A stretch of 35,390 nt of DNA, taken from contig JADGGK010000031.1 of NCBI GenBank assembly GCA_019689975.1, forward strand, positions 1-35,390, written 5' to 3'. The position numbers were made by a program, and so were the translations under genes. Positions 15,712 through 25,272 of this stretch are shown in pieces. The notes under the pieces are model-generated. The model worked only from the letters and a program-made list of their open reading frames with translations. It did not search any database and was not told where the DNA came from. Numbering within the stretch: position 1 is the first letter of the stretch; every line of letters starts with the position of its first letter. The stretch is from Pseudolabrys sp. Lineage in GTDB: Bacteria; Pseudomonadota; Alphaproteobacteria; Rhizobiales; Xanthobacteraceae.

Positions 15712-17424
15712 TCAAGCTATTGATATATTTTGCTCTTTGCCAGATGTGCGCATGCGGCCGAGCGCCGCGCCGACGGCTGCGATCGGGCTTTTCCAGTCGC
15801 CTTGCACCGGCTGGCGGAACAGGCGCGCGGTCGGATACCACGGACTGTCGCTCCGTCCGATCAGCCAGCGCCAGTCGAAAAAGAACGGGATGAGGATCCA
15901 CACTGGCTTGGCGAGCGCCCCTGCAAGATGCGCGACCGCCGTGTCGACGGTGATGACGAGATCGAGCTGCGCGACCACCGCGGCCGTGTCGCTGAAATCG
16001 GCAAGCTGCGGCCCGATCGAGGCGATGCGCGGTTCGGCGGCAAGCATGGCGGCGTCGCCTTCGCGGACTTCCTTCACCAATCCGATGAAGTCCACCCCGT
16101 CGATATCGAGCAGAGGCGCCATCTCGGCCAGCCGCATGCTCCGGTTGTAATCATTGCTGTGAATTTTGTTGCCTGACCAGACCAGGCCGACGCGCAGCCC
16201 GCGCCGGGGCGGCAGGCGATCGCGCCAGGCCGCCACGCGCGCGGGATCGGCGGAGAGATAGGGAACGGTGGCGGGAATGCTGCCCAGATCGGTGCGGAAG
16301 GCTTTGGGCAGATGCATCATCGGGCAATGTAGATCGAAATCGGGCAGCGGCTCGCCGCGGCCTATCACCTGCGCCACGCCGGAAAGCGACCTCAGCAGTC
16401 CGGTCAAGGTCGGTTGCGCTTCCAGCAGCACGCGGCCGCCGCGCTGCGCGAGCAGCGGCACATAGCGCGCCATGTGAATGGTGTCGCCGAGGCCCTGCTC
16501 CGCGTGCACCAGAATGCGCCGGTCGGACAACGGTTCGCCGTTCCATACCGGCCGCGCGAAATTGCGCCGTTTGTATTCGACGGCTTCGAAGCGCATCCAG
16601 CCCCATTCGTATTTGTCGAAACCGCCGCGCAGATCACCGAGTCTTAGCCGCGTCAGCGCTTCGTTCCATTGCGCCTCCGCGTGATTGGGATCGAGGGCGA
16701 CCGCACGCTGATAGGCTTCCAGCGCCTCGGCGTGGCGGCCGAGCCGCGCGAGCGCGTTGCCTCGGCTGTAATGCCCCGCCGCGGAGTGCGGATCGAGCGC
16801 GACGGCGCGTTCGGCCGCCTGCAGCGATTCCTGATAGCGGTGCAGCGCGTTGAGCGCATTCGCGCGGTTGTTGTGCGCCTTGACGTAATTCGGCCGTAGC
16901 GCGATCGCGCGGTCGGCATCCTTCAGCGCCTCGACATAGCGCCTCTGGCGGATATAGACGTTGCTGCGATTGAAAAAGGCCTCCGGATAATCGGGCTGGA
17001 GCGCGATGGCCCGCGCGTAGCTCGCGATCGCCTCGTCGAAGCGGCCGAGCTTGTTGAGCACGCTGCCGCGATTGTTGTAGGCCGCCGCGTCGGGTTTGAT
17101 GGCAATGGCAGCGTCGAAACTGGCGAGCGCTTCGTCCAGGCGGTTGAGCGCGTTGAGCGTCAGCCCGTAATTGATGAGCACGTCGGGAGACCGCGGCTCG
17201 GTCTCGAGCGCGCGCAACATCAGCCGCAGCGCTTCGCCCAGTTCGCCGTGCTGGAGCTTGATGACGCCGAGCATATGCAAAGCGTCGAAATGATCGGGCT
17301 TGGCCGCAAGAACCTCGCCGTAGAGCCTGGCGGCCTGCGGCAGGCGGCCGTCGCGGTGGGCCGTGGTCGCGGCCTCGAACAGGTCGTCGACGAGGATCGG
17401 TGATGCGCCTTGTGCCGGTGCCAT
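15712..17424 (-). CDS. TPR-repeat protein with C-terminal GT9/GT41-like glycosyltransferase domain
   Basis: 570 aa. Residues about 13-285 are roughly eight tandem tetratricopeptide repeats (typical unit: ALASFDAAIAIKPDAAAYNN). From about 290 on is a GT-B-like region: ILVHAEQGLGDTIHMARYVP, GLRVGLVWSGNKIHSNDYNR and LDLVITVDTAVAHLAGALAK, the last resembling the sugar-nucleotide site of heptosyltransferases and O-GlcNAc-transferase-like proteins. ATG 17424 has a strong GGGGAGGGG site just upstream. Such proteins are common in Bradyrhizobium-like genomes and may glycosylate proteins or surface sugars, but substrates are not known. It interrupts the usual dat-hfq neighbourhood. Confidence 0.85.
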   Translation of the reverse strand: MAPAQGASPILVDDLFEAATTAHRDGRLPQAARLYGEVLAAKPDHFDALHMLGVIKLQHGELGEALRLMLRALETEPRSPDVLINYGLTLNALNRLDEALASFDAAIAIKPDAAAYNNRGSVLNKLGRFDEAIASYARAIALQPDYPEAFFNRSNVYIRQRRYVEALKDADRAIALRPNYVKAHNNRANALNALHRYQESLQAAERAVALDPHSAAGHYSRGNALARLGRHAEALEAYQRAVALDPNHAEAQWNEALTRLRLGDLRGGFDKYEWGWMRFEAVEYKRRNFARPVWNGEPLSDRRILVHAEQGLGDTIHMARYVPLLAQRGGRVLLEAQPTLTGLLRSLSGVAQVIGRGEPLPDFDLHCPMMHLPKAFRTDLGSIPATVPYLSADPARVAAWRDRLPPRRGLRVGLVWSGNKIHSNDYNRSMRLAEMAPLLDIDGVDFIGLVKEVREGDAAMLAAEPRIASIGPQLADFSDTAAVVAQLDLVITVDTAVAHLAGALAKPVWILIPFFFDWRWLIGRSDSPWYPTARLFRQPVQGDWKSPIAAVGAALGRMRTSGKEQNISIA

Positions 17425-17501
17425 GAAGCCCCTCCCCTACCCGAGCATGTTCATTAGGACCCGCGGCGGTGAGTCGTCCATCCGTCTTTGCGGTTGTCGA
17501 A

Positions 17502-18359
17502 TCACGAGAACTCGGCGTGGTCGTGGTAGGCCCGGCGCAACGCCGCGGCGATCGGGCCCGGCGCGCCGTCGCCGATAGGACGGCCGTCGATTCGCGTGAC
17601 CGGCAGCACGATTTGACTTGCCGAGGTGATGAAGGCCTCGCGCGCCGCATAGGCCTCCGCCACGGTGAACGGCCGTTCGGCAAGCGCAAGCCCGCGTGCC
17701 TTGGCAATCTCCATCACCACCGCACGGGTAACGCCCGGTAGAATGTCGCTGCCCAGCGGACGCGTGATCAGCGTGCCGTCCGCGGACACGATCCAGGCGT
17801 TCGAGGATGCGCCCTCGGTCACGCGCCCGTCTTCGTCCACCAGCCAGGCCTCCCACGCGCCGGCCTCGCGCGCGGCCTGCTTGGCGAGCACATTGGGCAG
17901 GAGCGCGATCGACTTGATGTCGACCCGGCCCCAGCGGATGTCCGGCATGGTGACGACGGCAATGCCCTTCGCGGCCATGGCCTCGAGCCGCGTGCGGTCG
18001 CTGCTCCGCGCCAGCACGACCAGGGACGGCTTCACGGCGGGCGCGGGAAAGGGAAAATCGCGGCGCGAGACACCCCGGGTGACCTGAACATAGACGATCC
18101 CGTCGCTCACGCGGTTGCGACGCACGGTCTCGTGCATCACGAGCGACAACGCGGCCATCGACATCGGCAATGCAATGCCGAGTTCGCCGAGCGAACGCGC
18201 AAGGCGGGCGAGATGACGCCGTTCGTCGACGAGCCTGCCGCCGCGTACCTCGCAAACTTCATAGACGCCGTCGGCAAATTGATAGCCGCGGTCTTCAACC
18301 GCGATTGCCGCCTTCCTGGCCGGCCAGAAACGGCCGTTGACGTAGACGATGCGGGACAT
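17502..18359 (-). CDS. dat: Class IV PLP aminotransferase (D-amino-acid transaminase)
   Basis: The 285-aa fold-type IV enzyme starts IVYVNGRFWPA and has VEDRGYQFADGVYEV near residue 21. Lys149 in DIKSIALLPN is the Schiff-base lysine, and Glu182 in VTEGASSNAW binds the cofactor pyridine nitrogen. D-alanine aminotransferase makes D-Ala/D-Glu for peptidoglycan; branched-chain or aminodeoxychorismate lyase relatives share the fold. The NGRFWP start and VTEGASSN pattern favour the D-amino-acid group. This gene occurs beside ntrX and hfq in many Hyphomicrobiales. A 103-bp gap separates it from the ntrX stop. Confidence 0.85.
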   Translation of the reverse strand: MSRIVYVNGRFWPARKAAIAVEDRGYQFADGVYEVCEVRGGRLVDERRHLARLARSLGELGIALPMSMAALSLVMHETVRRNRVSDGIVYVQVTRGVSRRDFPFPAPAVKPSLVVLARSSDRTRLEAMAAKGIAVVTMPDIRWGRVDIKSIALLPNVLAKQAAREAGAWEAWLVDEDGRVTEGASSNAWIVSADGTLITRPLGSDILPGVTRAVVMEIAKARGLALAERPFTVAEAYAAREAFITSASQIVLPVTRIDGRPIGDGAPGPIAAALRRAYHDHAEFS

Positions 18360-18462
18360 GGTGCGATTCTACCGCCGCTGCGGGCGCCGGCAGCAGGCCG
18401 AGGCCCGATCACGCTTGCCGGAGCAAGGCCGCTCCGGCCCCCGACACATGTGGGATGTCAAG

Positions 18463-19833
18463 CTACCCGATTCCCAGCGCTTTGAGCTTGCGATGCAGCG
18501 CCGAGCGTTCCATGCCGACGAATTCCGCGGTGCGCGAAATATTGCCGCCGAAACGGCTGATCTGCGCGATCAGGTACTCGCGCTCGAAGGCTTCGCGTGC
18601 GTCGCGCAGCGGCAGGCCCATCAAATATTCGCCGCCGTTCCCGTTCGGCATGGTCGGGACCATGGAGCCGACGTCGGGCGGCAACATGCCGGCATTCAAT
18701 ACCGCATCCGGATCCCCGCCGGCGAGAATCATCAAACGTTCGATATTGTTGCGCAGCTGGCGCACATTGCCCGGCCAGTTGTGCGATTGCAAAACGGCCA
18801 TGGCATCCTCGCCGATGCGCCGCTTGGGCAGGCCGGTGGCCAACGAGATCTGTTCCATGAAGAATTCGACCAGCGCGGGGATGTCTTCCCGGCGCTCCGC
18901 CAACGGCGGAACCCGGATCGGCACGACCGATATCCGGTGATAGAGATCTTCGCGAAACTTCCCCTCCGCGATCAGCGCTTCGAGATTGCGTGACGTCGAC
19001 GAGATGACGCGCACGTCGACGGCGACCTTGCCGTGACCGCCGACGCGCTGGAAGGTCTGGTCGACCAAAACGCGCAGGATCTTGTTCTGCGTCTCGCGCG
19101 GCAGGTCGGCGATGTCGTCGATGAACAGCGTGCCGCCGTCGGCCTCCTCGAGCGCGCCCGCCTTGCGGTGTTCGGCGCCGTTGCCGCCGTCGACGCCGAA
19201 CAATTCGATTTCCATGCGGTCCGGGGTGATCGCCGCGGCGTTGATCACCACGAAGGGACCGTTGGCGCGCGCGGAAAGATGATGGATCATGCGCGCCGTG
19301 AGCTCCTTGCCGGCGCCCGAAGGTCCGACGACGAGAACGCGGCTGTTCGTCGGCGCCACCCTCTCGATCGTCTGCCGCAATTGCGACACGGCCGGCGACT
19401 GCCCGATCAGCACCGGGATCTGGCTCGCCTTCTGCTTGAGCTGCTTGACCTCGCGCTTGAGTCGCGACGTCTCCAACGCGCGTTCGGCAACAAGCACCAG
19501 TCGATCCGCCTTGAACGGCTTCTCGATGAAATCATAGGCACCGTGCTTGATCGCCGCGACCGCCGTCTCGATGTTGCCGTGGCCGGAAATCATCACCACC
19601 GGTACGTCGGGATGCTCGTGCTTGAACGCATCAAGCAGCTGCAGGCCGTCGAGCTTGCTGCCCTGCAGCCAGATGTCGAGGAAGATGAGGTTCGGCCGCC
19701 GAGCCACGACTGCAGCCAGCGCTTCGTCGCTGTTGCGTGCGGTGCGGGTGACGTAGCCCTCGTCCTGAAGGATACCGGCCACCAGATCGCGGATATCCGC
19801 TTCGTCGTCGACGATCAATATGTCGGCGTTCAT
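18463..19833 (-). CDS. ntrX: Response regulator NtrX
   Basis: 456 aa from ATG 19833. Receiver domain with VDDE at 8-11 and phospho-acceptor Asp53 (FLDIWL). The AAA+ domain has Walker A GPSGAGKE (170-177) and Walker B LFIDDIAD (237-244). The C-terminal Fis-type helix-turn-helix (GGNISRTAEFVGMERSALHR) is intact. The sigma54-contacting GAFTGA loop is absent: after ELFG the sequence reads VDGGNGAEHRKAGALEE. NtrX is therefore likely to regulate without driving sigma54 open-complex formation, as reported for some other alphaproteobacterial NtrX. It sits 16 nt after ntrY in the same transcript. NtrYX controls nitrogen, redox and envelope functions. Confidence 0.94.
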   Translation of the reverse strand: MNADILIVDDEADIRDLVAGILQDEGYVTRTARNSDEALAAVVARRPNLIFLDIWLQGSKLDGLQLLDAFKHEHPDVPVVMISGHGNIETAVAAIKHGAYDFIEKPFKADRLVLVAERALETSRLKREVKQLKQKASQIPVLIGQSPAVSQLRQTIERVAPTNSRVLVVGPSGAGKELTARMIHHLSARANGPFVVINAAAITPDRMEIELFGVDGGNGAEHRKAGALEEADGGTLFIDDIADLPRETQNKILRVLVDQTFQRVGGHGKVAVDVRVISSTSRNLEALIAEGKFREDLYHRISVVPIRVPPLAERREDIPALVEFFMEQISLATGLPKRRIGEDAMAVLQSHNWPGNVRQLRNNIERLMILAGGDPDAVLNAGMLPPDVGSMVPTMPNGNGGEYLMGLPLRDAREAFEREYLIAQISRFGGNISRTAEFVGMERSALHRKLKALGIG

Positions 19834-19849
19834 GCATTCACCGTGTCGT

Positions 19850-22087
19850 TCAAGTCTTCTGCAATTCCGCCTCCGCGGCGCTTGCGGGCTTGCCCTTGGC
19901 CGCGATCCGCAGCCGCACCATGGCGCCGCGTTGACCGGGGATGCGCTCGCAGGCGTCGCGCAGCTCGATCCGGCCGCCGTGCTCCTCGACGATGCGGCTG
20001 ACGATGGCAAGGCCGAGCCCGGTCCCCTTTTCGCGGGTCGTCACGTAAGGCTCGAGCAAGCGGCTGCGCCTTTCCTTGGGCAGCCCAATCCCGTTGTCGA
20101 CGACGTCGATGACGATGTCCTCGCCGTGCCGCTCGGCAAAGACGCGGATCGTCCCCTTGCCGAGTTCGGCGGGCGGCACGGCGGCGATCGCCTCGGCCGC
20201 GTTCTTGATGATGTTGGTCAGCGCCTGCGAGATGAGGCGGCGATCGAACCGCGCCGGCATCGGGTCTTCGGCGATTTCCGCGTCGATATCGATATCGGCA
20301 TTGCCGACGCGCATCAGGAAGACGGCCTGCCGGATGGTGTCGGCGAGATCGTCGGCCGCGAATACCGGCTTGGGCATGCGGGCGAAGCGCGAGAACTCGT
20401 CGACCATGCGCCGGATGTCGTCGACCTGCCTGATGATCGTCTCGGTGCATTGTTCGAACACGTCGCGATCATTGCCGATGGATTTGCCGTATTTGCGCCG
20501 CAGCCGTTCGGCCGACAGTTGAATGGGCGTCAGAGGGTTCTTGATCTCGTGGGCAATGCGCCGCGCGACGTCCGCCCAGGCGGCCGTACGCTGGGCGGCG
20601 ACGAGCTCGGTGATGTCATCGAGCGTGATCACATAACCGCGGTCGGAATCGGTCGATTGCTCGCTGGTCACGCGCACCGAGAGATTCCGCTCGCGACCGT
20701 GGCGGGTGATCGTCACCTGGTCCTGGCTGCGCAGGCCGGTGCGCGCGGCCGCGAGAATTTCCGCGACCTCCGGCAGGATTTCGGTGAGCGGCCGGCCGAG
20801 CGCCTCCGCTTCATTGCAGCCGATGAGTTTTTCCGCCGAGCGGTTGACGATGCTCACCCGCCCCTGGCCGTCGATGCCGATCACGCCGGCGCTGGCGCCC
20901 GCCAGCACGGCTTCGGTGAAGCGACGGCGGCTGTCGATCACGTCGCGCGCCCGCATGATGTCGTCGCGTTGCGTGCGCAGCTCCTGCGTCATGCGGTTGA
21001 AGGTCTCTCCCAGACTCGCAAGGTCGCCTTCGGACTGATGGACGGGCACACGCACGTAGAGATTGCCGGTGGAAACGAGATTGGCCGCGCCGATCAGGCG
21101 ACGGATCGGCGCGATCAGCCATTTGGCGAAATTCAGGCCCACCCAGACGGCCGACAGCAGAACGGTCAGCGCGATCACGGTGTACATCAGGGCGAAGGCG
21201 ACCTGCACGCCGAGGCGCCGCGCCTCGAGCGCGGCATATTCCTGCGCGCTCTCGCGCGTGGCCTGAAGTTGCGGCACAACGCGCGGATCAAGCAGGCGCG
21301 CGACGTAAAGATAATAGTCGTCATATTTGTCGATCTTGACGATCGCGGCCACGTAGTTGGTATCCGGCAGGAGAACGACTTGCGGCTCCGTCGTGGTCAC
21401 GTGCGGCAGCGCCTCGCGCGGGGGAATCGCGAAGGTCTGGTTGGTTTCGAGATCGGCGTGGGCAACGACGTTTAGATCGCGGTCGAATACGATCGCCGCC
21501 GCAAGCCCGCGCACCGAGGCCTGGAAGGTGAGGAACTGCCGCAGCTTGTCCCTGTCGTTCTTGAAGATCGGCTCGGCGCGCGCGAGGTCGAACGCCATGA
21601 CCATGATGTCCGAACGCACGATCTGCGCATGGTCACGCAGATAGGCTTCCGCGACGATCAACGAGTTTTCGATCGCGGCGCGCGTGCGCGTCGAGAACAG
21701 GCGGTCGAGGCCGCGATCGAGCGTGACGCTGGCCACGACGGCGACCAGGATGGCCGGCGTGGCCGCAATGATCGAGAACAGGCCGACGATGCGCACGTGC
21801 AGCCGCGAGCCGGCGCGGCCGCTGCGCCGCGCCTGCACCACCTGCCAGACTTCCCGCACGATGACCGCCAGCAACAGCACGACGGTTGCGGCATTCACCA
21901 AAAGCAGGGTGACGACGACATTGTGGGTGGGCAGCAGCGGCGTCAGATCGGCAAGGACGACAAAGGTGACGAAGGCCGACAGCAGCGCCAGTCCCACGGC
22001 CAACGGACCGAGCAGGCGCGAATCGCCGCGCTTGGCCGGCGTCCCGGCAAGAACGGTCTCGGCGGCGGCGGCTGGGTCGGCGTTCAT
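19850..22087 (-). CDS. ntrY: Membrane sensor histidine kinase NtrY
   Basis: 745 aa. Membrane segments lie at about 27-48, 57-78, 99-122 and 295-320, with a large extracytoplasmic segment at about 123-295. HAMP (about 321-378), PAS (about 390-500) and kinase domains follow. The kinase shows the H-box [15 protein letters not shown] with His513, the N-box IIKNAAEAI, VDNGIGLP and GTGLGLAIV. Layout and length are typical of NtrY, which phosphorylates NtrX. ATG 22087 is preceded by GGGGG. In related genomes ntrY follows ntrC closely; here more than 1.7 kb with transposase remnants lies between, so ntrYX needs its own promoter. Confidence 0.95.
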   Translation of the reverse strand: MNADPAAAAETVLAGTPAKRGDSRLLGPLAVGLALLSAFVTFVVLADLTPLLPTHNVVVTLLLVNAATVVLLLAVIVREVWQVVQARRSGRAGSRLHVRIVGLFSIIAATPAILVAVVASVTLDRGLDRLFSTRTRAAIENSLIVAEAYLRDHAQIVRSDIMVMAFDLARAEPIFKNDRDKLRQFLTFQASVRGLAAAIVFDRDLNVVAHADLETNQTFAIPPREALPHVTTTEPQVVLLPDTNYVAAIVKIDKYDDYYLYVARLLDPRVVPQLQATRESAQEYAALEARRLGVQVAFALMYTVIALTVLLSAVWVGLNFAKWLIAPIRRLIGAANLVSTGNLYVRVPVHQSEGDLASLGETFNRMTQELRTQRDDIMRARDVIDSRRRFTEAVLAGASAGVIGIDGQGRVSIVNRSAEKLIGCNEAEALGRPLTEILPEVAEILAAARTGLRSQDQVTITRHGRERNLSVRVTSEQSTDSDRGYVITLDDITELVAAQRTAAWADVARRIAHEIKNPLTPIQLSAERLRRKYGKSIGNDRDVFEQCTETIIRQVDDIRRMVDEFSRFARMPKPVFAADDLADTIRQAVFLMRVGNADIDIDAEIAEDPMPARFDRRLISQALTNIIKNAAEAIAAVPPAELGKGTIRVFAERHGEDIVIDVVDNGIGLPKERRSRLLEPYVTTREKGTGLGLAIVSRIVEEHGGRIELRDACERIPGQRGAMVRLRIAAKGKPASAAEAELQKT

Positions 22088-22169
22088 GAACCCCCGCGGT
22101 GCGTCCCGCCGGAATGGCCAGGCGGATCAACAAGGCGGGCGCCTGCATGTCCTTCCGGCGACTGATGCA

Positions 22170-22200
22170 TTTGTACAACAATGTTGCCGGATTGCGACAA
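22170..22200 (-). promoter_or_regulatory. Candidate ntrYX promoter
   Basis: On the minus strand, TTGTCG (22200-22195) is followed by TACAAA (22175-22170) at 19-bp spacing, or by TGTACA at 17 bp. It lies about 85 bp upstream of the ntrY ATG in a locally AT-rich patch. Weak match. Confidence 0.25.
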
Positions 22201-22323
22201 ATCCGGGGCGTAGGGGCTCAGGCGTCGCGGGTGCGGCGTCGCCGGAGTGGAAGGATTGAACCGCTTCGGCTTGCGGTCGATTGGTGGGGCATTATGCGCG
22301 ATATCGGTCGTCGCGGTGGGGAG

Positions 22324-22375
22324 AGCTGGGCATGACGCGGCGCGTCGGGATGGCGATCCCGCCAGCTGCTTTTTT
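22324..22375 (+). terminator. Terminator-like nested hairpin with T-run
   Basis: The outer stem AGCTGG (22324-22329)/CCAGCT (22362-22367) encloses a perfect inner hairpin CGGGAT-GGCG-ATCCCG (22346-22361). TTTTTT follows at 22370-22375. It looks like an intrinsic terminator on the plus strand, yet no rightward gene ends here, so it may be a leftover of lost DNA. Confidence 0.35.
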
Positions 22376-22611
22376 AGTCCTTCGCACGACCTTGCCGAGC
22401 GGAACGCCGGCAATGCACATTCTTCAATTCTTTTCTTTATGTCCCATTTTGCCGGTTGCGCGGACGCCCGGAAAGCGGGGTCGTGGTCGGCCGTCCCATC
22501 GCCTTCGATCTCACCCGGCGACGCGGCGGACGGCAAGACCTGCAACCCGCCGATCGATCTGCCGCAGCAGGCGCCGAAGGCTCTGGTCGCCGTCCCCGCG
22601 GGGGTTCATGA

Positions 22612-22860
22612 AGGCCTAACGATTCCGATCCGATCCGCGATGGCCTCAAGAAGCGCGGCATCAAAGCCGTCATCCCGCCGACGTCGAACCGCAAGCTCGC
22701 GATCCGCTGCAACCGAGGGCGCTATCGCCAGCGACATTGGATCGAGCGGGTGATCGGCCACCTCAAGATCGATGGCGCGCTCGCTACCCGATCCGATCAA
22801 CTCGCCGATCGCTTCCTCGGCATGCTACTCGGCATGCCAAATATCGCAACCGCGCGGTAG
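22612..22860 (+). pseudogene. IS5-family transposase C-terminal remnant
   Basis: An open frame of about 82 codons ends at TAG 22858-22860 and has no start codon of its own in a sensible place. It reads DSDPIRDGLKKRGIKAVIPP, continues SNRKLAIRCNRGRYRQRHWI, then ERVIGHLKIDGALATR. This matches the DDE catalytic-domain end of IS5-group transposases: the Tyr-Asp-x-Asp region, the RGIKAVIP strand, the RYRQRHWIER helix with the catalytic Glu, and the LK...ATR tail. The first two thirds of the transposase are missing and no terminal inverted repeats were found, so the element is dead. Confidence 0.8.
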
Positions 22861-22881
22861 TCGACCAAATTTGTCCGCGCC

Positions 22882-22899
22882 GCCCGGATTCTTCCGGGC
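22882..22899. terminator. 7-bp hairpin downstream of the Cache gene
   Basis: GCCCGGA (22882-22888) and TCCGGGC (22893-22899) enclose loop TTCT. The hairpin lies 33 bp past the Cache-protein stop and 21 bp past the IS5 remnant stop, so it could end either transcript. No clear T-run. Confidence 0.35.
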
Positions 22900-22932
22900 T
22901 GCTGTTTGTCTCGGAGTGGCGGCGGCACCCGT

Positions 22933-23415
22933 TCAGTCGAGATAAAAACCGGCGCCGATGACTCCCGGGACGCCGTCGAACTTAACCGCCTTTACGTAGC
23001 TCCACTTTGGCGAGGGACTGGCCTTTCCCGGTCTCGCGATCAGGTAATCCACCCATCCTGACCCGTTGACCCGTCCCATCTCGATCAGCTCGTGATGAAA
23101 CGCCTTTCCGTTCCTGTCCCGCTCGTCGTGCGGATTGGTCCCGACGCGACTGGGAACGGCCGGGTTCAGCAGCACATTGCCTTGCATGTCATAGGCAAAC
23201 AAGTACGTGTCGCCGTACCACCACTCGCTGTCGCGTTTTCCGAATTCCGCAAACGCTGCGGCCTTTCCTTTGCTCTCCACCAGCGCCGCAGCTCTCTCCA
23301 CCAGTGTCTGAATGCGGTTAACGTCCTTCGGGCTCGGCGCGCACTGCTGTGCGGTTGCTGGACTGACGATGAGAATTCCAGCGAGAGAAAAGCAGAACCA
23401 GAGGTATTTCAACAT
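22933..23415 (-). CDS. Secreted single-Cache-domain protein
   Basis: 160 aa from ATG 23415, which has GGGAGG 6 nt upstream; TTG 23421 is the alternative. Signal peptide MLKYLWFCFSLAGILIVSPA plus TAQ, cleavage near Gln-Gln-Cys. The mature part is one small-molecule-binding Cache (sCache_2-type) domain: a long N-terminal helix (PKDVNRIQTLVERAAALVES), then YLFAYDMQGNVLLNP, VGTNPHDERDRNG, and a final WSYVKAVKFDGVPGVIGAGF strand pair. No transmembrane or output domain follows, so it is a soluble periplasmic binder rather than a full receptor. Its GC content is visibly lower than its neighbours and transposase remnants lie on both sides, which suggests acquisition by transfer. Partner unknown; NtrY next door is one speculative candidate. 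Confidence 0.85.
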   Translation of the reverse strand: MLKYLWFCFSLAGILIVSPATAQQCAPSPKDVNRIQTLVERAAALVESKGKAAAFAEFGKRDSEWWYGDTYLFAYDMQGNVLLNPAVPSRVGTNPHDERDRNGKAFHHELIEMGRVNGSGWVDYLIARPGKASPSPKWSYVKAVKFDGVPGVIGAGFYLD

Positions 23416-23511
23416 CGGCAACCTCCCGGCTCGGAATTAAAGAGGCAAATACAAAATTCAATTTTCGCAAATCTGGTTGTTCAGGGCAAGATCCTCAAGC
23501 GATCGGCAAGG

Positions 23512-23739
23512 TCAATTGCTCTGGGTCGTCAGGAACGGAGTGCCGACGCCCCGTGACGCGTTCTCGTAGGTGAAGACGGCGAACAGGATGCGGTCCATGC
23601 CGGTTTTGTCCTGGAAGCCGCCCGTGCGCCCGGTGCGTCGTCTCACTTTGCGGAACCGCCGTTCGACGGTGCTGGTGGTGTGCAGGGGCCGGATGTCCGG
23701 CTTCGGTTTTGCAGCGCAAGCGGGCCGGCAACTCGCGCG
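23512..23739 (-). pseudogene. IS256-family (mutator-type) transposase C-terminal remnant
   Basis: On the minus strand an open frame of about 75 codons ends at TGA 23514-23512. It contains HTTSTVERRFRKVRRRTGRT, then GGFQDKTGMDRILFAVFTYE and GVGTPFLTTQ. This is the conserved C-terminal end of IS256/mutator transposases (the pattern TSN-x-IERRFREVRRRT...FQD-x-TSMDRILFAVF-x-HEN). A stop at 23742-23740 cuts the frame and the rest of the transposase is gone. It is unrelated to the IS5-type remnant on the other side of the Cache gene. Confidence 0.8.
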
Positions 23740-23825
23740 TCATTGCCGGCGTCTACCACAAGAGCGCGCGCCGACGGGATTGCTTCGCGCCCGGCACGGG
23801 TCCTCTGCCCTCCGCTCCACCGCGG

Positions 23826-25268
<1,443 letters not shown>

Positions 25269-25272
25269 GGCG

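Larger units (their letters stand above)
22088..22611. other. Intergenic region upstream of ntrY, no gene seen
   Basis: 524 bp between the ntrY start and the IS5-like remnant. Short overlapping frames exist but none has domain character, a signal peptide or a good ribosome site. Its left end probably holds the ntrY promoter, and its middle holds the hairpin plus T-run listed separately. The right side (22440-22611) may be decayed insertion-sequence DNA. Confidence 0.5.

Noticed and set aside
22241-22262. Sequence resembling the antisense 3' end of a tRNA (GGAGTGGAAGGATTGAACC), a possible att-site remnant
   Set aside because: The would-be T-arm does not pair, there is no CCA and no tRNA body or second copy in the window. 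A search of this 22-mer against the genome's tRNA genes would settle it.
22099-22753. Several overlapping short frames upstream of ntrY
   Set aside because: No ribosome site, leader or domain; compositional shadows in decayed insertion DNA.
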